DNA of 64,000 nt from an uncultured Saprospiraceae bacterium (GCA_937959275.1 CALGLU010000018.1:1-64000); one strand, 5' to 3'; positions 9,065-19,412 are shown, numbered from the stretch's first letter. Numbers and translations are program-made. The notes: generated from the letters alone by a model not told the origin.

Positions 9065-10157
9065 GCTCACTAGCTAAGCTTATTATCTCTTCAGCAATTA
9101 AATCATCTGCATTTCGAATCCCCATTTTTTTAATGGATGCACTTAATACTTCAAGCGTTTCATCATCGTGCACTAATTCAATTGCTTCAGACATTAATCG
9201 TCGTTTTGCATTTTGATCGCGCACTAAAATGGCTGCATGTTTTTCAGTAATGGCAAGCGCATTTTTAGTCTGATGATCTTCGGCCACATTTGGAGAAGGC
9301 ACCAGAATTACTGGGCTTCCAACAGTGCATATTTCTGCAATTGTAAGGGCTCCAGCGCGTGTCATCAATAAATCAGCAACGACATAAGCCATATCCATTC
9401 GATCAATAAATGGCAGAATTTTCACATGGTCAAGCTGATCCATTTCACTATTCTTATACTCATCATAATACAGCTTACCAACTTGCCAAATCATTTGAAT
9501 ATCTGTACGTTCTTTAATTAAATCAAAGCCAGCATGTATGGCGATATTTAAAGAACGTGCTCCGAGACTCCCTCCAAAAACCAATAATGTTTTTTTATTA
9601 GCTTTTAATCCAAAATGAGTTAATGCATCTTCTTTCGAAACTTTCAAATTTGAGATCTGCTCCCTGACGGGATTTCCTGTTTTGATAATTTTTTCTTTTG
9701 GAAAATATTTATCCATTCCATCATAAGCCACACAGATTTTATCCACTTTATCCGAGAGAAATTTATTCGTAAATCCCGGATAAGAATTTTGTTCTTGTAT
9801 GAGTGTTGGAATGCCCATTAAAGAAGCAATATGCAATGTCGGGCCGCTGGCAAAACCACCTACTCCTACAACTGCATCTGGTTTAAACTTCTTAAGAATC
9901 CTCCATGACTTGAATAAACTCCAAATTAACTTAAAAGGAAATAACAGATTTCTAAAAATCTTACCTCTGTGAAAACCACTGATCCAGAGGCCTTTTATTG
10001 GATAGCCCGCTTTCGGGACCCTATCCATTTCTATCTTACCTTTCGCACCGACAAATAAAATGTCAGCTCCAGGTTTTTTTAACTTCAATGCATCGGCGAT
10101 GGCTATGGCTGGAAAGACATGCCCTCCTGTCCCGCCGCCGCTAAAAACTATTCGCAT
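9054..10157 (-). CDS. murG: UDP-GlcNAc transferase MurG (lipid II synthesis)
   Basis: A membrane-associated GT28 glycosyltransferase that transfers GlcNAc to lipid I to make lipid II. ATG 10157 gives 367 residues beginning MRIVFSGGGTGGHV, the usual N-terminus with the glycine loop at 7-13. The longer TTG-initiated form is less likely. The second glycine loop is LVFGGSLGARSLN, and the donor-binding block is TRAGALTIAEICTVGSPVILVP. The start lies inside the ftsW 3' end (17-base overlap). Confidence 0.97.
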   Translation of the reverse strand: MRIVFSGGGTGGHVFPAIAIADALKLKKPGADILFVGAKGKIEMDRVPKAGYPIKGLWISGFHRGKIFRNLLFPFKLIWSLFKSWRILKKFKPDAVVGVGGFASGPTLHIASLMGIPTLIQEQNSYPGFTNKFLSDKVDKICVAYDGMDKYFPKEKIIKTGNPVREQISNLKVSKEDALTHFGLKANKKTLLVFGGSLGARSLNIAIHAGFDLIKERTDIQMIWQVGKLYYDEYKNSEMDQLDHVKILPFIDRMDMAYVVADLLMTRAGALTIAEICTVGSPVILVPSPNVAEDHQTKNALAITEKHAAILVRDQNAKRRLMSEAIELVHDDETLEVLSASIKKMGIRNADDLIAEEIISLASEHES

Positions 10158-11325
10158 CTCGCTGCTCAATTTTTGCGAGTTTTAAATTATCATAATGTGC
10201 TTCTTCCACAAACTTACTGACACTCAAAATCACACCTAAAGAAATACATGTAAATATTATTGACGTTCCTCCCATACTCACCAATGGCAAATTCAACCCT
10301 GTCGCAGGCACGAGCTGAACGGCTACTGCCATATTCGTAAACGCATTAATCACTATATTCAAACAAAGACCCATGGCCAATATTGCGCCAAAGGTTTTAG
10401 GACATTTAGTCACCATCACAATACATCTAAACAACAACCACAGATACAGCCCGAGAATAAATATGCCTCCTGTCAAGCCATACTCTTCACAAATAATGGC
10501 GAAAATAAAATCAGCATAAGCATATGGTAGTATATTCCGTTGTAAACTTTTACCGGGGCCAACTCCAAACCATTCTCCATTAGCGATCGCTACTTTTGAT
10601 TCATTGACCTGAAAGTTATCTGCAGCAGGATTAAAAAAACTATGCATCCTAGATTGCCAAGTTTCTATTCTTACTAATTCAGGAAAATAATTTCCGACCA
10701 ATAAAATAATACCAAAAGCTACTAAGCCTAAAAGCATTAATAAGCCTATGTATTTCATGGACACCCTACCAATAAACATCATTAGCAAACAGGTAACGAA
10801 TAATAAAGCTGCCGTTGACAAATCATCCGGTGCTATTAAGGCACACACAAAAATGATAGGTGCTATAATCGGTAAGAACGCACTCTTTAAATCTTTGATC
10901 ACTTCTTGCTTCAAGGATAATGATCTTGCCACATATAGTATTAATGCAATTTTGGCAAAATCAGAAGTTTGAAATGTTTTATTGATCCATGGAATTGCAA
11001 ACCACCGTGTAGCACCATGTTCTTCGATACCGAAAAACAATGTATACATTAATAAAGGAACAGTTATAAATAAAAGGAGAGGCGCAAACCGTTGATATTG
11101 CATATAATGCAATTGGTAGCAAATATACGTGAGTGCCAAGCCTAGAGAAATAAAAATAATCTGTCTGACTAAAAAATACGTTGTGTTACCATCTTGTGCT
11201 CTGTAGGCATGACTACCTACTGCACTATAAACAATCAGTACAGAAAAAATACCTAACAGAGCAACAATCAGCCAAATGGCTTTGTCCCCTCTTAAGTCTC
11301 CATATATTTTCTGTATCAATGTCAT
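10141..11325 (-). CDS. ftsW: SEDS peptidoglycan polymerase FtsW
   Basis: This is the polytopic SEDS-family glycosyltransferase that polymerises septal peptidoglycan with FtsI. The 394-residue protein has about ten hydrophobic segments and the family motifs HGATRW after the third or fourth span, QPSD-like TSDFAK, and the C-terminal block ATGLNLPLVSMGGTS. The initiation codon directly abuts the murD stop codon with no gap. Being beside ftsI and murG in the dcw cluster supports FtsW rather than RodA. Confidence 0.96.
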   Translation of the reverse strand: MTLIQKIYGDLRGDKAIWLIVALLGIFSVLIVYSAVGSHAYRAQDGNTTYFLVRQIIFISLGLALTYICYQLHYMQYQRFAPLLLFITVPLLMYTLFFGIEEHGATRWFAIPWINKTFQTSDFAKIALILYVARSLSLKQEVIKDLKSAFLPIIAPIIFVCALIAPDDLSTAALLFVTCLLMMFIGRVSMKYIGLLMLLGLVAFGIILLVGNYFPELVRIETWQSRMHSFFNPAADNFQVNESKVAIANGEWFGVGPGKSLQRNILPYAYADFIFAIICEEYGLTGGIFILGLYLWLLFRCIVMVTKCPKTFGAILAMGLCLNIVINAFTNMAVAVQLVPATGLNLPLVSMGGTSIIFTCISLGVILSVSKFVEEAHYDNLKLAKIEQRDANSF

Positions 11326-12639
11326 TTATCTGATTAAATTGAAAACTGCTTTTTTAAAGAGCTTTCCTCTATGTTCATAATTATTAAACAAATCAAAACT
11401 CGCACAAGCAGGTGATAAAAGAACCACATTGCCGCTTTTCGCATAACGACTTGCTATCTGCGCTGCTTCATTTATATCTTGGGTTTCTTCAATGCATTTT
11501 ATATGCGGCGTGAAATAATCTAGTAATTTAGAATTATCTACACCAAGACAAATTAATGTGCTCACTCTTTCTTTCACTAGACTAAGAATTTGAGAATAAT
11601 CATTCCCTTTGTCAGTCCCTCCTGCAATCCATATAATCTCTTCATCAAAAGCATCTAGTGCATAAAACACCGAATCAACATTTGTAGCCTTACTATCATT
11701 AACGTACAAGACATCATTGATTTTTGTAATATTTTCTAATCTGTGTTCTACATTGGAAAACGATTGCAATCCTTTTTCAATATCTCCACTCGTTAGCCCC
11801 AGTACAATTGCTGCCTCACTGGCACATTTCGCATTAAATGCATTATGCTTTCCTTTGAGTTTAAATTGTGTTATGTCAATTGTATCATCATTACTCATTA
11901 GCAACGACGTATTTTCTTTATTTGAAAGCTTTATCGAAATAAGCCTTTGTCTATTTTCACCAGCTGTTATAAATTTCTGAATCCACTCATCATCACCGTT
12001 ATAGATTAAAACATCGGTATCAATTTGATTCGATGTGATTTTCCATTTAGCACGAGCATAATTTTCAATTTGGTATTCATATCTATCCAGATGATCTGCT
12101 GTGATGTTTAAGACCATTGCGATATGAGGTTTAAACAACTTCACATCATCTAATTGAAAACTGCTCACTTCGATGATGCACACTTCCTTTTCTTGATCTT
12201 CGACTAATAGTCTTGCGAAACTTCTTCCAACATTTCCACAAACACCTACCGATATTCCTCCCTCCTTTAAAAGATGGTAGGTTAATAATGTAGTTGTTGT
12301 TTTTCCATTACTACCTGTAATCGCAATTATTTTTCCAGAATAAAATCTACTTGCAAATTCAATTTCAGAAATTAATTCAATTTTAGTCTTTCGAATCTCC
12401 TGGATGACATGTGCGTCCTCAGGAATGCCTGGACTTTTAATAATTAAATCTGCAGTTAATATTTTATCAAGAGTATGATCACCTTCTTCAAAAGATATAT
12501 CATGTTGTACAAGTTCACTTCTGTACTTGTCTTTTATCTGACCATATTCGCTAACGAATATGTTGTATTTTTTTTCTTTAGCTAATAATGCCGCACCGAC
12601 TCCGCTTTCTCCAGCACCGAGTATCACTATTAAGTTCAT
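11326..12639 (-). CDS. murD: UDP-N-acetylmuramoyl-L-alanine--D-glutamate ligase
   Basis: This cytoplasmic Mur ligase adds D-glutamate, the second stem-peptide residue. The 437-residue protein begins with a Rossmann motif (ILGAGESGVGAAL) and has the ATP loop GSNGKTTTT at 109-117, NITADHLDRY, and the C-terminal VNDSKATN block, which contains the carbamoyl-lysine region neighbours. The start is three bases after the mraY stop. Confidence 0.97.
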   Translation of the reverse strand: MNLIVILGAGESGVGAALLAKEKKYNIFVSEYGQIKDKYRSELVQHDISFEEGDHTLDKILTADLIIKSPGIPEDAHVIQEIRKTKIELISEIEFASRFYSGKIIAITGSNGKTTTTLLTYHLLKEGGISVGVCGNVGRSFARLLVEDQEKEVCIIEVSSFQLDDVKLFKPHIAMVLNITADHLDRYEYQIENYARAKWKITSNQIDTDVLIYNGDDEWIQKFITAGENRQRLISIKLSNKENTSLLMSNDDTIDITQFKLKGKHNAFNAKCASEAAIVLGLTSGDIEKGLQSFSNVEHRLENITKINDVLYVNDSKATNVDSVFYALDAFDEEIIWIAGGTDKGNDYSQILSLVKERVSTLICLGVDNSKLLDYFTPHIKCIEETQDINEAAQIASRYAKSGNVVLLSPACASFDLFNNYEHRGKLFKKAVFNLIR

Positions 12640-12642
12640 TTT

Positions 12643-13887
12643 CTATTGGAGCTTTAACGTGATAATTGAAAGAATAGCGAGCAAGATTCCTACGATCCAA
12701 AACCGGATAACAATTTGGGATTCATGAATCCCCTTCTTCTGATAATGATGGTGTAGTGGTGACATTAAAAATATTCGTCTACCCTCACCATATTTCTTTT
12801 TCGTGTATTTAAAGTAACTGACTTGTAAAACTACAGACAGGTTTTGCACTAAGAATATTCCGCATAATATGGGAATCAAGAGTTCTTTTCTTAAGAGTAT
12901 TGCCATCGCAGCGATCACACCACCAATTGCCAAACTTCCAGTATCTCCCATAAAAACTTTAGCAGGGAAGGAATTATGCCAGAGAAAGCCAATACAAGCT
13001 CCAACAAAACATCCAGCAAAAATTACAATTTCTTCTGTGTTTGGTAAGTATAATATATTCAGATATTCAGCAATCAATGTATTACTGGAAACATAGGCGA
13101 GAATGACAAGTGTTGAACCAATAATAGCAGAAACTCCTGTAGCCAAACCATCTATTCCATCAGTTAGATTTGCGCCATTTGAGACAGCACTAACGATTAT
13201 AATTATAATGGGAATAAATACTATCCAAACGAATTTGGATGAATTATATCCGAGAAAACTAACAAAAAACCGATAGTCTAATTGATTGTTTTTTAAAAAT
13301 GGAATATTAGTTATAGTTGATTTCGCATAAACTAATTCAGTACCAGAATCTTGATTTTGTAATTCAGTGATAATTTCAAATCCTTCTTGTTCAGCGACAC
13401 TTTTATCCATTCTCACAACAACATCATTACTAAATAGCATGACTAATCCAATTAATAATCCCAAGCCAACCTGGCCATAGATTTTAAATCGACCATGTAG
13501 ACCTTTCTTATCTTTTCGGAATACTTTAATATAGTCATCAACAAATCCAATAATCCCCATCCAAATAGTGGCAATTAAAAGTGTGATGATATAAATATTA
13601 TCTAATTTGGAGATTAATAGGCAGGGAACAATGATGGAAAGAAGAATAATAATACCACCCATTGTTGGCGTACCGGCTTTTTCCATTTGGCCATCTAAGC
13701 CTAAGTCCCTGACAGACTCTCCTATTTGCAGCCTTTTCAAAGAACGTATGATCCGGTTTCCGATAATGATCGAAATGATCAGCGACAATATGAACGCCAG
13801 GCCTGCCCTGAAGGAAATAAACTGGAATACACCAGCTCCTGGAAAATCATATTTATTTTCTAAAAATTCAAAAAAGTAATACAGCAT
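12643..13887 (-). CDS. mraY: phospho-N-acetylmuramoyl-pentapeptide-transferase
   Basis: This integral membrane enzyme transfers phospho-MurNAc-pentapeptide to undecaprenyl phosphate to form lipid I. I chose ATG 13887 ([19 protein letters not shown]), the usual N-terminus in Bacteroidota. An ATG 14 codons upstream adds residues that do not look like the family. The protein has ten or so membrane spans with GFVDDYIKV, the catalytic DGIDGLATG block and FMGDTGSLA. Residues around 160-210 form a loop between spans that is longer than in Escherichia coli, as in other Bacteroidota. A structured 232-base leader separates it from murE. Confidence 0.97.
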   Translation of the reverse strand: MLYYFFEFLENKYDFPGAGVFQFISFRAGLAFILSLIISIIIGNRIIRSLKRLQIGESVRDLGLDGQMEKAGTPTMGGIIILLSIIVPCLLISKLDNIYIITLLIATIWMGIIGFVDDYIKVFRKDKKGLHGRFKIYGQVGLGLLIGLVMLFSNDVVVRMDKSVAEQEGFEIITELQNQDSGTELVYAKSTITNIPFLKNNQLDYRFFVSFLGYNSSKFVWIVFIPIIIIIVSAVSNGANLTDGIDGLATGVSAIIGSTLVILAYVSSNTLIAEYLNILYLPNTEEIVIFAGCFVGACIGFLWHNSFPAKVFMGDTGSLAIGGVIAAMAILLRKELLIPILCGIFLVQNLSVVLQVSYFKYTKKKYGEGRRIFLMSPLHHHYQKKGIHESQIVIRFWIVGILLAILSIITLKLQ

Positions 13888-13992
13888 TTTACTGCGATTG
13901 TGTAAGAGGTAAGAACCAGGGCCTAACATGAGCAGAGGTTACTGCTCCCTTGGTTCTTTACTCTAATTTCGTTTTACTTCCATCATCATTTC

Positions 13993-14078
13993 AGTTTTAA
14001 ATCGAAACTTAAAACTTAACAGTAAGCAGTAGACTAACCAGAACTTTTTCCAATCGTGATGTCTACTGCTACTGTTAA
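13993..14078 (-). promoter_or_regulatory. nested inverted repeats between murE and mraY
   Basis: TTAACAGTAAGCAGTAGAC at 14016-14034 pairs with GTCTACTGCTACTGTTAA at 14061-14078, with one bulged base and a 26-base loop. Just beyond it, AGTTTTAA and TTAAAACT at about 13993-14015 form another perfect 8-base-pair inverted repeat. On the transcribed strand the large hairpin lies between murE and mraY and is followed by GTTTTAAG, a weak U tract. It could attenuate or process the operon transcript before mraY. The function is inferred from position only. Confidence 0.6.
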
Positions 14079-14119
14079 AACCAACCTGAGAATGATAATA
14101 GAACCTACTCTTAACTAAC

Positions 14120-15580
14120 CTAAAGCAATAGTGCTTTCAGAATTAATTTATCATCAAAGGGAATCTTTTTCCCCTTTATTTCTTGATACTTTTCATGGCC
14201 TTTCCCTGCTACCAACACTACATCTTTTTCCTTGGCCATTTTTACAGCGGTTTTAATCGCTTGTTTTCTGTCTTCGATGATTAATACTTTTTGCTCTTCA
14301 TTATCTGGCACACCTTCTTCCATCTGAGCGAGAATATCTTGTGGATCTTCATCGCGAGGATTATCCGAAGTCAATATGACTATGTCACTATACTTTACAG
14401 CAATCGCTGCCATAAGTGGTCGTTTACCTTTGTCACGATTTCCCCCACATCCGACAACTGTAACTAAGGAACCCGTCCTCATAATATGTTGAATAGATGT
14501 CAAAACGTTTTCCAACGCATCAGGTGTATGTGCATAGTCTATGATACCAAATACCTTTTTTTCCTGACCAACCAATACATCAAATCTACCTTCTGCAGGT
14601 CTAATGGCACTGATCGCTTGCAAGAGCTCTTGCTCCTCTTCACCCATAATATCTGCCGCAGCAAAAGCCGCTGTGATATTGTAGGCATTAAATGTCCCTG
14701 TAAACATGGCAAATACTTCGCTGGTATTAATACTTAGGTGTAAGCCTTCAAGGCTGTTAGCCAGGACCTTAGTTTTATATTCTACTAAGGTCCTTAGACT
14801 ATACCTGTATGTAGTAGCATTCGTATTTTGAACCATTAGCTTACCATGTTTGTCATCGACATTCACTAATGCAAAAGCATTATCATCTAATACGTCAAAG
14901 AACTTTTTCTTTACATCTATATACTCTTTAAAAGAGTTATGATAACCAAGGTGGTCTCTAGAGATATTCGTAAAAATTCCTCCAGTGAATTGTTGACAAG
15001 CGATACGCTTTTGATCAATGGCATGTGAACTCACTTCCATAAAAACATAATCGCATTGAGCGTCCACCATGTCAGCTAATAAGTGTGTTAGACTTACTGC
15101 ATCAGGCGTCGTTCGCTTTGCCTCCACCACCTCGTGATGTATTCTATTTTCAATTGTTGAAATCAGGCCAACTTTATAACCTAATCTTGTATATAAATCA
15201 TAGAGCATTGTTGCTACGGTCGTCTTACCGTTAGTCCCTGTTATGCCGATCAGTTTTAGCTCTTTACTGGGATGATCATAAAATGATGTTGCCATCTCAG
15301 CAATGTATTGCCTACTGTCGGGAACAAGTATCGTGGTGATATCAGTATCGGATAATCTATCCAGTACTGCTTTGGTTTCAACCACAACAGCTACAGCTCC
15401 ATTTTCAATTGCTTTGTCAATAAAATCATGTCCATCCTGTGCATATCCTTTGATTGCGACAAAGACATAATCTTTTTTTATTTCTCTGGAGTCAAGATTA
15501 ATACCTTTGACTTCCTTGTTTGTATCACCATGTATTTCAGTAGAAATATGTGATGGTAATACCTGTTTTAATTGTTTCAA
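14120..15580 (-). CDS. murE: UDP-MurNAc-tripeptide synthetase MurE
   Basis: Adds the third stem-peptide residue to UDP-MurNAc-Ala-Glu. The 486-residue protein carries the ATP loop GTNGKTT (115-121), NISRDHLGYH, and the specificity motif DNPR at 406-409. In characterised MurE enzymes DNPR goes with meso-diaminopimelate, so the peptidoglycan is predicted to be of the DAP type. The start codon is TTG: between the in-frame upstream stop (about 15596-15598) and this codon there is no ATG or GTG, and the N-terminus fits the family from here. It lies 27 bases after ftsI. Confidence 0.96.
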   Translation of the reverse strand: MKQLKQVLPSHISTEIHGDTNKEVKGINLDSREIKKDYVFVAIKGYAQDGHDFIDKAIENGAVAVVVETKAVLDRLSDTDITTILVPDSRQYIAEMATSFYDHPSKELKLIGITGTNGKTTVATMLYDLYTRLGYKVGLISTIENRIHHEVVEAKRTTPDAVSLTHLLADMVDAQCDYVFMEVSSHAIDQKRIACQQFTGGIFTNISRDHLGYHNSFKEYIDVKKKFFDVLDDNAFALVNVDDKHGKLMVQNTNATTYRYSLRTLVEYKTKVLANSLEGLHLSINTSEVFAMFTGTFNAYNITAAFAAADIMGEEEQELLQAISAIRPAEGRFDVLVGQEKKVFGIIDYAHTPDALENVLTSIQHIMRTGSLVTVVGCGGNRDKGKRPLMAAIAVKYSDIVILTSDNPRDEDPQDILAQMEEGVPDNEEQKVLIIEDRKQAIKTAVKMAKEKDVVLVAGKGHEKYQEIKGKKIPFDDKLILKALLL

Positions 15581-15607
15581 ATCTTTTGAATTATCTCATT
15601 AGATAAT

Positions 15608-17728
15608 TTAATTCAGATATAATTCTATACGCTGATCCCGTAATGCTGTACCAGGCAGGATACTTTGCTTCATCACTCTGCCCCTTCCATTCAAATCCAC
15701 ATTCAATCCTAAATTTTCAAGGACATAGACTGCATCTCTCACTCCCATTCCGATTACATTTGGCACAACTTTTGGTTTTATTAATTTACCTTCTACTGTC
15801 ATTCTTACAGTATTCGGATTTAAATCAACCCATTGTTTATCTGTCCGTTGTTGATAGTCCAGATCAACATAATCAAACACTTCTTTAAAGTCACTGAGAT
15901 AACCAGCTTGCTTATCGTGAAGACTTGCAATGGCAGAATCTTCTATTTTTGTTTTCACTTGTTCTTGCAACTCAGTTTTTATTGCATAACATCTATCGGC
16001 GATTGCTCTAAAAACAGGAGCTGCTACCTTACTTCCATAATATTCTTGATGCGGTTCGTATATGACTACAATAATGGAATACTTTGGTTTTTCTGCTGGG
16101 AAATATCCAGCAAAAGATGCGGTATACTTTTTCTTTTTTGAATTGACATCTGCATAATTTGTAGTTGCAGTGCCTGTCTTACCGGCGAAATTATATTTAG
16201 CCGTTTTTATATTTTTTGCTGTTCCTTCGGTCACTACTCTTTCCATCATTTTCTGTGCTGCATGGATTGTCTGTGGTGATGCTATGTCATGAATCAAAAT
16301 TTCTGGTTTGAATTCAGTCAGCACTTCATTTCCTCTAAGAATTTCGGTGACTAACATCGGCTTCATCAGTGTTCCACCATTTGCAACTGCATTGTAAAAA
16401 TTTAAGACTTGCAATGGAGTCAACATTAACTCATAACCATGTGCCATCCAGGGAATTGTTGTGCCATACCAAGTATCATTATTCGTCTCCGGATCTTTAA
16501 TAAATGGAGCTGGTTCGCCTGTCAATGCAATGCCTGTTTTGTCTCGTAGGCCAAATGATTCTAAGTAAGCGATATAATCTTTGGCCTTAGATTTAGTACC
16601 AAACCGTTTATCAGTCATACTTGCGATTCCAACATTAGAAGAAATCGTAAAGACAGTCTCTAGACTCTCTTCGCCTCGACCATGTGGTGATGAATCATAC
16701 ATCCAATGATCATGAAATTTTTGTTTACCACCGTGTAGATCAACCTTAGTCTCTGGGCTAGCGTATCCACTTTCTAGTAGAGCCATAACAGAAGCTAATT
16801 TAAATGTAGATCCAGGTTCACTAGATTTTCCAATGGCATGATTATACACTTCTTTATATCTTCCCTCTTTTAGGGAAAAATTTGACATGGCTTTAATCAT
16901 TCCAGTCTTCACATCCATGACAATTGCACAACCTTCTTTTGCTTTGTAGGTATTCATGGCTTTCAGCAATTCCTGGTGGGTGATGTCTTGCATCTGGATA
17001 TCAAGAGTGGTAATAATATCATCACCCTTCTTAGCATCTAATTCAGTAAAATCATCTGCGGGAACCCAAACACCAGAGATACGCTTCATTAACTGTTCAG
17101 ATTTCTGACCAGTTAAATATTGGTCATAATACTCTTCAAGTCCAACTTTGTCTTCATCTCTGTCTAGCCCTATTGTTCTGGATGCCAATTCTTTAAACGG
17201 TTTCTCACGTTGTGAAAATCGATTAATAATCAAGCCTCCTCCATTAGACCCAAGCTTCAGCAAAGGAAATTGTCGAAACTTTTTGTACAAGTCATGATCA
17301 GCTCTTTTAACCAACATGATGTTTCGGCTTCCTTTCTCTTTACGTTCTAACCATCCGTCTCGCTTAGATGTGAGATAACTGGCCCATTCGTATCTGCTGC
17401 GATTAAAGTCAGCATATTTTTCAAGCTCTTTCGACAATTCGTCAATGTGCTTGTCAAAATTTTTCTGACTTGATGCAGCGGGATCAATTCGTATTTCAAA
17501 GAACTGTACGGAGGTCGCTATTAGATCTCCTTCATGTGAATAAATACTTCCTCTCTCAGACTCAACTGGTAATAGTTTTACATATTTCCCAGATTTCGCT
17601 CTCCACTCGTCTCCTTCTATAAAAGAGACAGTAAATGCTCTCCACATGATGATTATCGCTAGGATGACAAAACAAAGCATCACCAAATAAACTCTAATTA
17701 AGAGTTCGTTTTTATTGGTCATCTTCAT
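15608..17728 (-). CDS. ftsI: penicillin-binding protein 3 / FtsI septal transpeptidase
   Basis: A class B PBP that cross-links septal peptidoglycan. ATG 17728 gives 706 residues and starts one base after the ftsL stop; a TTG six codons upstream is a weaker choice. After a short basic start and one membrane span come the PBP dimerisation domain, then the transpeptidase domain with STFK (catalytic Ser307, Lys310), SSN (363-365) and KTG (517-519). A C-terminal PASTA domain of about 60 residues (VVPNVIGMGVRDAVYVLE) follows. PASTA on FtsI is common in Bacteroidota. Confidence 0.97.
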   Translation of the reverse strand: MKMTNKNELLIRVYLVMLCFVILAIIIMWRAFTVSFIEGDEWRAKSGKYVKLLPVESERGSIYSHEGDLIATSVQFFEIRIDPAASSQKNFDKHIDELSKELEKYADFNRSRYEWASYLTSKRDGWLERKEKGSRNIMLVKRADHDLYKKFRQFPLLKLGSNGGGLIINRFSQREKPFKELASRTIGLDRDEDKVGLEEYYDQYLTGQKSEQLMKRISGVWVPADDFTELDAKKGDDIITTLDIQMQDITHQELLKAMNTYKAKEGCAIVMDVKTGMIKAMSNFSLKEGRYKEVYNHAIGKSSEPGSTFKLASVMALLESGYASPETKVDLHGGKQKFHDHWMYDSSPHGRGEESLETVFTISSNVGIASMTDKRFGTKSKAKDYIAYLESFGLRDKTGIALTGEPAPFIKDPETNNDTWYGTTIPWMAHGYELMLTPLQVLNFYNAVANGGTLMKPMLVTEILRGNEVLTEFKPEILIHDIASPQTIHAAQKMMERVVTEGTAKNIKTAKYNFAGKTGTATTNYADVNSKKKKYTASFAGYFPAEKPKYSIIVVIYEPHQEYYGSKVAAPVFRAIADRCYAIKTELQEQVKTKIEDSAIASLHDKQAGYLSDFKEVFDYVDLDYQQRTDKQWVDLNPNTVRMTVEGKLIKPKVVPNVIGMGVRDAVYVLENLGLNVDLNGRGRVMKQSILPGTALRDQRIELYLN

Positions 17729-17729
17729 A

Positions 17730-18041
17730 TTAGCTCCTGTTGACAACTAATTTTTCAGGTATCGATCGATTTTCTTTCAAATCGTCGTGTTTTGTTTTTC
17801 TCTGCAATTCAGTCTGCGTTGCTCCATGCATAATTTTCTGCTGTATGGATATATAATCAGACTTCGCTTCTTTAATATCTTTTTTCAAACCTTGCACTTC
17901 TCTCAATTTTCGCTCTGCTGCGTGTGTGTTTGAAATATAGATCACTCCCAAAAACGCTAAGAAAAGAAGGTAAGGCAGATTCATAAAAATGATATCAGTC
18001 CCCAAGATTCTTGATTTCTTATTTGTCTCCTTTGTAGACAT
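17730..18041 (-). CDS. ftsL: FtsL-like cell division protein
   Basis: A small bitopic protein of 103 residues with a basic cytoplasmic start (MSTKETNKKSR), one membrane span at about 20-38 (FMNLPYLLFLAFLGVIYIS), then a heptad-like region (LREVQGLKKDIKEAKSDYISIQQKIM) fitting a coiled coil. Sequence identity in this family is low, so the call depends on topology and on the slot between rsmH and ftsI. I chose ATG 18041, four bases after the rsmH stop, over a start 24 codons upstream that would lie inside rsmH. Confidence 0.88.
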   Translation of the reverse strand: MSTKETNKKSRILGTDIIFMNLPYLLFLAFLGVIYISNTHAAERKLREVQGLKKDIKEAKSDYISIQQKIMHGATQTELQRKTKHDDLKENRSIPEKLVVNRS

Positions 18042-18045
18042 ATTA

Positions 18046-18945
18046 CTATATCTTTTCAGCGATTCTAAGCTTAGCACTTCGAGCTCTCGGATTACGTTCG
18101 AGTTCTTCAGCACCAGCTATAATAATTTTTTTATTAATCAATTTGAACGGGACGAGTTGACGACCATAGTCATCGGGTTCGATATGTCCTTGTACATTAC
18201 CACTTTTCATGAATCGCTTAACGATGCGATCTTCTAAGGAGTGATAACTCATTACGACAAGTCTACCTTTTGGTTTGAGAAATTCTTTGGACATGTTAAG
18301 CATTGTTTCGAGTGCTCCCATTTCGTCGTTGACTTCAATGCGAATTGCTTGAAATACTTGGGCGAAATAGCGAGACCTGGATCCCATACTTAGCGTGGAC
18401 AAAAAATCTATAAAATCTTGGATTTGATCAAAGGGTTGCTTGGCCCTTCTGTTGATGATAGCTCTGGCTAAGGTCTTGGAATTTCTGACTTCTCCATAAT
18501 CACTAAGGATTCTGAGTAGGTCTTCTTCTCCATATGTATTTAGCACAGAGGCAGCTGATAGATTTCCTCCACTATTCATCCGCATATCTAAATTTCCGCC
18601 AGCCATATAACCAAATCCACGATCATGGGTATCTAATTGAAAGGAGGACACGCCTAAATCGGCAAGTAATCCATCAATAGCAGACACATTATAGTATCGT
18701 AGGAATCGTCGTATGAATCGGAAATCAGAACGGATAAAAGTAAAATTATCAGCTTGTACAAGATTTCGTCTTACGTCTTCGTCTTTATCAAAGCTATACA
18801 GATGCCCTTTGGCATCCAGCCTGTTTAAAATCGGTTTTGAATGTCCACCTGCTCCATATGTAACATCTACATATATGCCATTGGGCCTTATTGAGAGACC
18901 CTCTAAACATTCTTCTAGAAGAACAGGTGTGTGATATTTTGTCAT
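18046..18945 (-). CDS. rsmH: 16S rRNA (cytosine-1402-N4)-methyltransferase
   Basis: Methylates N4 of C1402 in the 16S rRNA decoding centre using S-adenosylmethionine. The 299-residue protein has the N-terminal HTPVLLEECLE, the SAM-binding motif YVDVTYGAGGHS, LADLGVSSFQLD, and the C-terminal YHSLEDRIVKRF block, all diagnostic of RsmH (MraW). Start and stop codons of rsmH and mraZ overlap as ATGA. Confidence 0.98.
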   Translation of the reverse strand: MTKYHTPVLLEECLEGLSIRPNGIYVDVTYGAGGHSKPILNRLDAKGHLYSFDKDEDVRRNLVQADNFTFIRSDFRFIRRFLRYYNVSAIDGLLADLGVSSFQLDTHDRGFGYMAGGNLDMRMNSGGNLSAASVLNTYGEEDLLRILSDYGEVRNSKTLARAIINRRAKQPFDQIQDFIDFLSTLSMGSRSRYFAQVFQAIRIEVNDEMGALETMLNMSKEFLKPKGRLVVMSYHSLEDRIVKRFMKSGNVQGHIEPDDYGRQLVPFKLINKKIIIAGAEELERNPRARSAKLRIAEKI

Positions 18946-19412
18946 GACTTCAACTCTTCGTCAGCAGTTTTTGATCCGAAGACCTCGTCTGCAATGATTG
19001 AAAAGTTATCAGGCTCACTACTGAGCATGATGTCATAATTTTTCTTACTCCATATTTCAATTTGCTCTTGATACGCGAAAAGAATGAGCTCTTTTTTAAG
19101 TCCTGCATAACTGATCAAGCTTTTAGGCAAGAGAAGTCTATCAGAACTATCAATTTTCAACTTAGAGGCGCCTCGATAAAAATATCGGATGACCTGTCGT
19201 TGTGTGGTGTTGTGAATATTGAGCTGGTTTATATCTTTCGTTTTCGCCTCCCAAACTTCATTGGGATATAACATCAAGTGCTTTTCATAGCCACGATTGA
19301 TTGTAAACATGTGCGTTTCGTCACCGAGCTGCTGTAATAGATCAGAGGGTAATCTGATGCGACCTTTGGGGTCCATCTTACACTCGTACTCTCCAGTCAG
19401 CTGGTATTTCAT
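18942..19412 (-). CDS. mraZ: transcriptional regulator MraZ
   Basis: The first gene of the dcw operon. MraZ is a ring-forming DNA-binding protein with two AbrB-like swapped-hairpin domains that controls its own operon. The 156-residue protein starts MKYQLTGEYECKMDPKGRI, with the family DPKGR motif near residue 15 and a second copy of the pattern near residue 90 (DSSDRLLLPKSL). The TGGRR-type repeats upstream are its likely target. Confidence 0.97.
   Translation of the reverse strand: MKYQLTGEYECKMDPKGRIRLPSDLLQQLGDETHMFTINRGYEKHLMLYPNEVWEAKTKDINQLNIHNTTQRQVIRYFYRGASKLKIDSSDRLLLPKSLISYAGLKKELILFAYQEQIEIWSKKNYDIMLSSEPDNFSIIADEVFGSKTADEELKS

Noticed and set aside
13888-13929. Longer mraY start at ATG 13929
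   Set aside because: The extra 14 residues do not resemble MraY N-termini, whereas the form from 13887 begins with a typical one.
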